From Pseudonocardia hierapolitana (GTDB lineage Bacteria > Actinomycetota > Actinomycetes > Mycobacteriales > Pseudonocardiaceae), in the NCBI RefSeq assembly GCF_007994075.1, contig NZ_VIWU01000001.1, forward strand, positions 8,494,001 through 8,558,000: a stretch of DNA of 64,000 nt, written 5' to 3'. Below, in pieces: positions 58,518-64,000 of the stretch (positions within the stretch are counted from its first letter, which is position 1; every line of letters starts with the position of its first letter). A program made the translations under genes and the position numbers. The notes under the pieces are model-generated. The model did no database searches, had not been told where the DNA came from, and worked only from the letters and a program-made list of their open reading frames with translations.

Positions 58518-59635
58518 CGGCCGCGCCCCGGACGGTGGCCGGCAGCGGCCGCGGAGAGGATCGAGCGGACCACCTCCTCGGTGACCGGCGCCGGGTTGGT
58601 CAGGCCCGGGTCGAGCGAGGTGTTGACGTCGTAGGACTCCGCGCCGCTCGCGATCCCGACGGCGAGCTCGAGGTCCTCCGCCCGGATCCCGAGGTCGGAC
58701 AGGCGGACCGGCAGCCGTGCCGCGACGACGATGTCCCAGACGTGTCCGGGCAGGTCGTCGGTGCCCACCGCGTCGGCGAGGCGGCCCAGTGCGTCGGGGG
58801 CCCGCTCGACCAGGTGGGCCGTGACGTACGGCAGGACGGCGGCGTGGGCGACGCCGTGCTCCACGCCGAAACTGCCGCCGAGCATGTGGGCGACCGCGTG
58901 CTGGAGCGCGAACCCGCCGGTGAGGGCGGCACCGCCGAGGTAGGCGCCGTACAGCAGCTCGTTGCGGGCTCCGAGGTCGTCGGGAGCGGCGAGGACGGCG
59001 GGCAGCGCGCTGGTCACGACCCGCGCGCCCTCGATCGCCGCGGGCCGCAGCAGCGGGCTGACGCTCGGCAGGTAGACGGCGTCGATGCAGTGCGCGAGGG
59101 CGTTCATCGCGCTCGCGGCGGTCACGGCGAGCGGGAGCTGCCGTGACAGCTCGGCGTCGTAGATCACGACGGATGCGAGCATCGCCGGGCTCTCGTGCAT
59201 GCGTTTGACGCCGTCGATCGTCATCCCGCAGTAGCCGGTCATCTCCGAGCCGGAGTAGGTCGTGGGCACGGCGATGATCGGCAGCCCACTCTCGTAGGCG
59301 ATGCCCTTGCACAGGCCGGTCGCGGCGCCGCCGCCGACCGCGACGAGGCAGTCCGCGCCCATCTCTGCGGCCTGCTCGCGGCCGCGGTGGGCGAGCTCGA
59401 CCGGGACCTGGCTGACGGCCTCGGGGAGGATCCCGACGCACCGGTCATCGAGTGCGGCCGCGACCTCCTTGCCCATCTCGGCCCGGCCCGGGGTGGTCAC
59501 GACGAGCGGTCGTGTCACGCCGAGCCGGTCCACCTCGTCGGGGAGCACCGCGATGCTGCCCGGGCCGAAGACGACCCGGTCCGGGGTGGCGTTGTAGACG
59601 CCCCCACCGGGGTGGGCGAAGTGGCGCAGACTCAC
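58514..59635 (-). CDS. Iron-type alcohol dehydrogenase, maleylacetate-reductase-like
   Basis: 373 residues from GTG 59635, overlapping the previous stop as GTGA. Motifs: 'DRVVFGPGSIAVLPDEVDRL', 'CLVAVGGGAATGLCKGIAYE', 'LPIIAVPTTYSGSEMTGYCG' (the family's PTTxxGSEMT), metal ligands in 'ALAHCIDAVYLPSVSPLL', 'FALQHAVAHMLGGSFGVEHG'. Closest in pattern to maleylacetate reductases, which finish ring-cleavage or resorcinol pathways, though related enzymes reduce other 4-oxo acids. Second gene of the operon. Confidence 0.9.
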   Translation of the reverse strand: MSLRHFAHPGGGVYNATPDRVVFGPGSIAVLPDEVDRLGVTRPLVVTTPGRAEMGKEVAAALDDRCVGILPEAVSQVPVELAHRGREQAAEMGADCLVAVGGGAATGLCKGIAYESGLPIIAVPTTYSGSEMTGYCGMTIDGVKRMHESPAMLASVVIYDAELSRQLPLAVTAASAMNALAHCIDAVYLPSVSPLLRPAAIEGARVVTSALPAVLAAPDDLGARNELLYGAYLGGAALTGGFALQHAVAHMLGGSFGVEHGVAHAAVLPYVTAHLVERAPDALGRLADAVGTDDLPGHVWDIVVAARLPVRLSDLGIRAEDLELAVGIASGAESYDVNTSLDPGLTNPAPVTEEVVRSILSAAAAGHRPGRGR

Positions 59636-60837
59636 CAGTCCACCACCGTTCCGTCGGCGAGGACGGCCGAGCCGCTGTGCGGCACCTCCGGCCGGTACGG
59701 ATGGCGGCGGGCCGCCGCCTCGTCGACCTCGACGCCGAGACCGGGGGCGGTGGGGACCTCCCAGTGGTTGCCGACGCGCTTCATCGGGGCGCTGACGACC
59801 TCGTCGTACCAGCTGACGGCGCCACTCATCTCCTCCTGGATGACGAAGTTCGGGGTGCTCACCGCGAAGTGGAGCGCGGCCGCCCCGGCGACGGGCCCGT
59901 TCGGGTTGTGCGGTGCCACACCGACGAGCTCGGCGTCCGCCACTGCCGCTATTCGCTTCCCCTCGAGCAGGCCGCCGGTGTGGTTGAGGTCGGGCTGCGC
60001 GACGGCCAGCGCCTTCGAGGCGAGCACCGGCAGGAACTCGCGCAGCCCGACCAGGCGCTCTCCCGCCGCGATGGGCACGGGCGAGCGGGCGGCCACCGCG
60101 CACAGGGCCTCCGTGTCCCCCGGCGCCACCGGCTCCTCGCAGAACATCGGGTCGTAGTCGGCGAGGATGTCGACGTACTGCATCGCGGCTGCCGGGGACG
60201 CCGGCCGGGCGTGGAAGTCGATCATGATGTCGACGTCGGGACCGACCGTGGAGCGCAGCACGGACATCATCCGGTCGACGTGCCGGCGGTCGGCGGGGGT
60301 CGACAGGTGCCCGCCGTACGGGATCAGCACGACCTTGAGGGCGTCGTAGCCCTGCTCGACGACCGCGGTGGCCCGCTCGCGGAGCTGCCCCTCGTCGACG
60401 GTGTCGTAGACCGAGCGCATGTCGCCGAGACCGAGGTGGGTGTAGACCCGTACCTGGTCGCGGACCTGCCCGCCGAGCAGTCGCCAGACCGGCTGGCCCA
60501 CGGACTTGCCGAGGATGTCCCAAAGCGCGTGTTCGATACCGCTGATCGCGGTCACGCCGACGATCCCCAGCCGGTAGTAGCTGTGCTTGGTCATGACCCG
60601 CAGCGCCTGCTCGATGTCCCGCGGGTCGCGGCCGACGATCATCGAGGCGAGGTCCTCCACGGCGCCGACCACGGCCCGCGTCTTCCAGTTCAAGCTCGCC
60701 TCGCCCCACCCGACCAGACCGTCCTGGTCGGTGCGGACCTTCACGAGGATCCAGTTCCGCATCTCCGCGTTGACGACGAGCGTCTCCACGGCGGTGATGC
60801 GGAGGGCGCCGGGGTCGTCCGGCGTCGGCGACAACAT
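59632..60837 (-). CDS. Mandelate racemase/muconate lactonizing family (galactonate-dehydratase-like)
   Basis: 401 residues from ATG 60837. Enolase-superfamily features: N-terminal capping domain, 'YDALKVVLIPYGG' (KxV catalytic strand), metal ligands in 'DIMIDFHARPASPAAAMQYV', 'YDPMFCEEPVAPGD' and 'PIAAGERLVGLREFLPVL', then 'AVAQPDLNHTGGLLEGKRIA' and 'VGVAPHNPNGPVAGAAAL' with the His used by sugar-acid dehydratases. It probably dehydrates an aldonic or hydroxy acid to a 2-keto-3-deoxy acid. First gene of a four-gene operon, divergent from a LysR regulator. Confidence 0.9.
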   Translation of the reverse strand: MLSPTPDDPGALRITAVETLVVNAEMRNWILVKVRTDQDGLVGWGEASLNWKTRAVVGAVEDLASMIVGRDPRDIEQALRVMTKHSYYRLGIVGVTAISGIEHALWDILGKSVGQPVWRLLGGQVRDQVRVYTHLGLGDMRSVYDTVDEGQLRERATAVVEQGYDALKVVLIPYGGHLSTPADRRHVDRMMSVLRSTVGPDVDIMIDFHARPASPAAAMQYVDILADYDPMFCEEPVAPGDTEALCAVAARSPVPIAAGERLVGLREFLPVLASKALAVAQPDLNHTGGLLEGKRIAAVADAELVGVAPHNPNGPVAGAAALHFAVSTPNFVIQEEMSGAVSWYDEVVSAPMKRVGNHWEVPTAPGLGVEVDEAAARRHPYRPEVPHSGSAVLADGTVVDW

Positions 60838-60893
60838 CTCTCGCGTACTCCTTCGTCGGTTGCCGGAACGCTATGGAGCAGCGGTAATCGAGT

Positions 60894-60908
60894 CCAACTC
60901 TTAGTTGG
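60894..60908. promoter_or_regulatory. LysR-type box
   Basis: CCAACT-CTT-AGTTGG: perfect 6-bp arms around 3 bases, in a T-N11-A-like setting (TCCAACTCTTAGTTGGGA). It lies midway between the divergent lysR (start 60964) and catabolic operon (start 60837), where a LysR regulator normally binds. Confidence 0.75.
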
Positions 60909-60963
60909 GATCAGTTGATAAGGAGCGCTTTTCACCGCGCTCGCCGGCTGCAAGGATGCGGCG

Positions 60964-61854
60964 GTGGACCGCTTCCGCCTCGAGTGCTTCGTCGCCCTCG
61001 CCGAGGAGCTGCACTTCCACCGCGCCGCCGAACGCTGCCACGTCAGCCAGCCGGCGATGAGCCAGCAGGTGCGCAACCTCGAACGCGAGCTCGGGGTGCA
61101 GCTCGCCCACCGCACCAAGCGCACCGTCGTGCTGACGCCCGCGGGCGAGGTGTTCCTGCGCGAGGCCCGCAAGACGCTGCGCCAGCTCGACCTCGCCGTG
61201 CTGCTGGCGCAGCGCACCGACCGGGGTGAGATCGGCCAGCTCACGGTGGGCGTCACGTCGCCTGCGCTCTACGTCCTGTTCCCCGAGGCGGCGCGGCTCT
61301 TCCACGCGGCCCTCCCCCGCGTCGGCATGATCGTGCGCGAGCTCACGACCGCGGAGCAGGAGAAGGCTTTGCGCGCGGGCGACATCGACGTCGGCCTGAT
61401 CCATCCCCCGCTCGACGACACCGGCCTGCGCACCGAGGAGGTGGCCCGGGCGCCGTTCCACCTCGCGCTGCCCAACGTGCACCCCCTGGCCCGCAGCGAG
61501 TCCCTCGAGCTCGCGGAGCTCGCCGGTCAGCGGTTCGTGATCTTCCCGCGGCAGATCGCGCCCCAGCTCTACGACACGATCATCTCGATGTGCCAGGACG
61601 CCGGGTTCAGCCTGGAGATCGCGATGGAGGCCTACCCGGCTCAGTCGATCATCGCCTTGGTCAGCTCCGGTGTCGGGCTCGGCTTCATCGCAGGCGAGAT
61701 GCAGCGGCTGAACCGGCCCGGCGTCGTCTACCGCCCGCTGCGCGGCGCGGGCCCGCAGCTCAGTGTCGGCGTGGCCCACCATCCCGACGGCGTCTCCCCA
61801 GCGGTCGAGGCCTTCGTGGACGCGGCGCGGGCCGCCGGCCGCGACGTCCGCTGA
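60964..61854 (+). CDS. LysR-family transcriptional regulator
   Basis: 296 residues from GTG 60964 or nearby. The HTH is canonical: 'FRLECFVALAEELHFHRAAE', 'RCHVSQPAMSQQVRNLEREL', 'GVQLAHRTKRTVVLTPAGEV'. The co-inducer domain includes 'LTVGVTSPALYVLFPEAARL', 'AGDIDVGLIHPPLDDTGLRT', 'SIIALVSSGVGLGFIAGEM'. It should control the divergent operon in response to the operon's substrate through the box at 60894-60908. Confidence 0.95.
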   Translation: MDRFRLECFVALAEELHFHRAAERCHVSQPAMSQQVRNLERELGVQLAHRTKRTVVLTPAGEVFLREARKTLRQLDLAVLLAQRTDRGEIGQLTVGVTSPALYVLFPEAARLFHAALPRVGMIVRELTTAEQEKALRAGDIDVGLIHPPLDDTGLRTEEVARAPFHLALPNVHPLARSESLELAELAGQRFVIFPRQIAPQLYDTIISMCQDAGFSLEIAMEAYPAQSIIALVSSGVGLGFIAGEMQRLNRPGVVYRPLRGAGPQLSVGVAHHPDGVSPAVEAFVDAARAAGRDVR

Positions 61855-61856
61855 AC

Positions 61857-62030
61857 CGGCCCGTTCCAGCGGTAACCGTCGGCCGCGACGAGCACGCTCG
61901 GTTCGAGCTGGGCGAAGCGAGTGGCGCCTGAGTCGGCGCGGTCCTGCTCGCACACCACCACGGCGGCCCGATGCCGGCGCAGGCCAGGAACGCGATCACC
62001 GCATGGACGCCACCCGGCAGGTGGCCGACG
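61857..62030 (-). pseudogene. Acetoacetyl-CoA synthetase relic
   Basis: Two frames on the minus strand give adjacent pieces of an adenylate-forming enzyme: 'WLREHDVAQESRVVGHLPGG' 'VHAVIAFLACAGIG' (ending near 61967), then after a frameshift 'SGATRFAQLEPSVLVAADGY' 'RWNG'. FAQLEPSVLVAADGYRWNG is characteristic of acetoacetyl-CoA synthetase. About 60 of 650 codons are left. The rest of 61855-62758 (about 900 bases) shows only Arg/Pro-rich frames and no other recognisable gene. Confidence 0.65.
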
Positions 62031-62758
62031 ACCCGGCTTTCCTGCGCCACGTCGTGCTCCCGCAGCCATCCGGCAATGGGCTCCCACCTCGCTGCGCACC
62101 GCGTCCTGCCGGCGCCGGTGCCATGCCGGCGCGACCCAGTCACGGAACTCGATGATGCTGGGCGGGGTGTACGACCAGGTTCTCGCGGGTGTTCTTCCGC
62201 AACGCGATCAACACCGGCCGCCGCGCGGCCGGTGGCGAGCGCAGCCGCGGTGGCCGCTACCCGGACGTCCTGGTTGAGGGCTGCTCATCCGATGTCGACG
62301 CGTGGCCGCCGCGAGCCCCACGTGACGCCACCCGCGCCAGCAGGTTGCCCGCCTACCGCCTCACGACGGCGGTGCCCGCGGTGGAGGTGCAGCATCTGTT
62401 CAGCTGTGCCCGTTGAGACACAGAGACGGTGTCGCGGCCGATCCGCGCGGGCTCGTCGCTGGGAAGCTCGGCGAGCCCGACGGGGTGATGGCACATCGTC
62501 GGGGTGCAGCGCCCCGTACACCGGCACCGCGGGCAGGATCGAGAACGCCCAGGTCGCGATCTACCTCGCGCGACGCCTCCCGCTGCAGGCACGCGTTGAT
62601 CGACCGCGAGCTCCAGATCATGAAGTCCGACGGGAGGGTGAATCCGATCGCCAGGACGCGTGGAGGACGTCCCCAGGAGCTCGGCCCGTCGGTAGCAGGA
62701 GGGCGGCGCCCGCGTCGCTCCTCTGGCCGCGCCGGCCATGCGGCACTAGGTTCGGTCG

Positions 62759-64000
62759 ATGGGTGGCCCTGCGAGTGCCGGACCGGCAGGGCCGGTGATC
62801 CTCGTGGCCCACGACGACGAGGAACGCAGGTCCGTGCTGGCGAGCCGCCTGAACCGCCGCTTCGGAGCTGACTACGACGTGCGGGCCGAGCCGTCCTCGG
62901 CAGCCGGCCTGTCCGTGCTCTCCCGCCTCGCGGAGGACGGGCGCGACGTCTGCCTCGTGATCGCGGGGCAGCACGCGGAGCACACCGACGGTGCCGGCTT
63001 CCTCGCCGCGTCGCACGGACTGCACCCGGCGGCCAAGCGGGCGCTCCTCGTCGGGCGCGGAGAGTGGCGCTCGGGACACCCTGCCGTACGGGCGATGCTG
63101 CTCGGCCAGATCGACGGTTACCTGTTCGATCCGTGGCAGCCCGAGGAGCGGTGGCTCTACCTCCCGGTCAGCGAGCTGCTGGTGGACTGGGCGCAGACGC
63201 AGGCCCCGTTGTTCGAAGCGTTCCACGTGGTGGGTGACCAATGGGAGGCGCGCTCGCACGAGATCCGCGACGCACTGGGGCGGGTCGGGGTTCCGTTCGG
63301 CTTCTCGTCGCCCGACTCGGAGCAGGGCCGCCGGATGCTGCGCGAGCACGGCCAGGACGGCGAGCGGCTGCCGGTCGTCGTGCCGGGCGCGCCGGGTTCG
63401 GCTGCTGTCGTGCAACCCGATGTCGCCGAGTTGGCCAGCATGCTCGGCCTTCCCACCGGCTTCGCCACTGAGGCCTGCGACGTCGCGATCGTCGGCGCCG
63501 GGCCCGCAGGGCTCGCGGCAGCGGTATATGCCGCTTCCGAAGGTCTGCGGACCGTGGTGATCGACATGTCGTTGCCGGGCGGGCAGGCCGGAACGAGCTC
63601 CTTGATCCGCAACTACCTGGGCTTTCCTCGCGGCATCAGCGGTGAGAACCTCGCGAACCGCGCTGCGGAGCAGGCCTGGCTCTTCGGCGCCGACCTGGTG
63701 CTCGGCCGGCCGGCGACCGGCCTCCGCACCGAGGCGGCCCGGCATGTCGTCCAGGTCGGCGACGACGAGGTCGTGGCCAGGGCGGTCATCATCGCGTGCG
63801 GGGTGGACTGGCGCAGGCTCGGGGTGCCAGCGCTGGAGGAGCTGCGCGGGGCCGGGGTCTTCTACGGAGCCGCCGGGGCCGAGGCGGTCGCGGTTGCGGG
63901 AGAGGACGTCTTCGTGGTCGGCGCGGGCAACTCCGCGGGCCAGGCCGCGGTCCACCTGGCTCGATGGGCCTCCACCGTGACAATTCTGGTGCGCGGGCCC
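62759..64000 (+). CDS. Response-regulator-like / thioredoxin-reductase-like fusion, 3' end cut
   Basis: 414 codons from ATG 62759, still open at the window end. Residues 10-140 are receiver-like ('VILVAHDDEERRSVLASRLN' with the acidic pocket), but the phosphate-accepting Asp region reads 'CLVIAGQHAEHTDG', with Gly or other residues where Asp is expected. From about 238 the FAD domain starts: 'CDVAIVGAGPAGLAAAVYAA', 'VVIDMSLPGGQAGTSSLIRN', 'YLGFPRGISGENLANRAAEQ', 'VIIACGVDWRRLGVPA', and the NADPH Rossmann 'DVFVVGAGNSAGQAAVHLAR'. This fusion type lacks the CxxC of true thioredoxin reductases; substrate unknown. Confidence 0.9.
   Translation, partial: MGGPASAGPAGPVILVAHDDEERRSVLASRLNRRFGADYDVRAEPSSAAGLSVLSRLAEDGRDVCLVIAGQHAEHTDGAGFLAASHGLHPAAKRALLVGRGEWRSGHPAVRAMLLGQIDGYLFDPWQPEERWLYLPVSELLVDWAQTQAPLFEAFHVVGDQWEARSHEIRDALGRVGVPFGFSSPDSEQGRRMLREHGQDGERLPVVVPGAPGSAAVVQPDVAELASMLGLPTGFATEACDVAIVGAGPAGLAAAVYAASEGLRTVVIDMSLPGGQAGTSSLIRNYLGFPRGISGENLANRAAEQAWLFGADLVLGRPATGLRTEAARHVVQVGDDEVVARAVIIACGVDWRRLGVPALEELRGAGVFYGAAGAEAVAVAGEDVFVVGAGNSAGQAAVHLARWASTVTILVRGP

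Noticed and set aside
1..64000. CRISPR arrays, rRNA genes, intact tRNAs and known riboswitches
   Set aside because: No regularly spaced short repeats, no rRNA-like conserved blocks, no complete cloverleaf and no riboswitch core could be recognised in any intergenic region.

Overview
The window is very GC-rich, dense DNA with GTG starts, 4-bp ATGA/GTGA gene overlaps and actinobacterial gene families (DUF3040, DUF2180, DUF6325, HdeD, PucR, aceE-type pyruvate dehydrogenase, HAD-GH65). It looks like chromosome from a filamentous actinomycete. Pseudonocardiaceae (Pseudonocardia-like) is my best guess, but that is an inference from gene style, not a database result.

Layout. 1-2 kb: start of an aminoglycoside-phosphotransferase-like gene, a DNA-ligase relic and a baeRF protein. 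2-16 kb: a Na+/Ca2+ exchanger, two PCu(A)C-like lipoproteins, an ArcD-like antiporter, and two inverted copies of an hdeD-nhaC-arcA operon that have decayed reciprocally: copy A (+) kept arcA and lost nhaC, copy B (-) kept nhaC and lost arcA. Around them lie an HtrA protease, a BrkB/YihY protein and an MscS channel. 16-27 kb: pyruvate dehydrogenase E1 with an AhpD-like partner, DUF488 and cytochrome oxidase subunit I, two DUF3040 genes around a MarR gene with a near-perfect operator, then slipin, tandem Usp (frameshifted) and a PucR regulator. 27-40 kb: DUF2180, a membrane metallophosphoesterase, an F420/NADP-type reductase, M48 protease, GAP/TetR pair, DksA-like and ESFPASDPP small proteins, STAS and PP2C signalling proteins, and several relics. 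40-47 kb: a FucP-type permease, PfkB kinase, HAD-GH65 fusion and OtsB form a sugar/trehalose cluster. 47-49 kb is gene rubble. 49-52 kb: LacI regulator with two operators and an inositol-dehydrogenase/isomerase pair. 52-56 kb: a three-gene tyrosine-recombinase element. 56-61 kb: a four-gene sugar-acid or hydroxy-acid catabolic operon with a divergent LysR. 62.7-64 kb: a response-regulator/thioredoxin-reductase fusion, cut by the window end.

Two themes stand out. First, the 2-37 kb part is rich in stress and low-energy functions (Usp, HdeD, ADI pathway, DUF2180, DUF3040, slipin, HtrA, MscS, BrkB), resembling the dormancy/hypoxia islands of other actinobacteria; no DosR-type box was found by eye, so this is a hypothesis. 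Second, the window carries at least fourteen broken genes, many made by clean internal deletions or single frameshifts. That is unusual for an actinomycete chromosome and suggests ongoing gene loss, an eroded integration zone, or in some cases assembly errors. No rRNA, intact tRNA, CRISPR array or recognisable riboswitch was seen.
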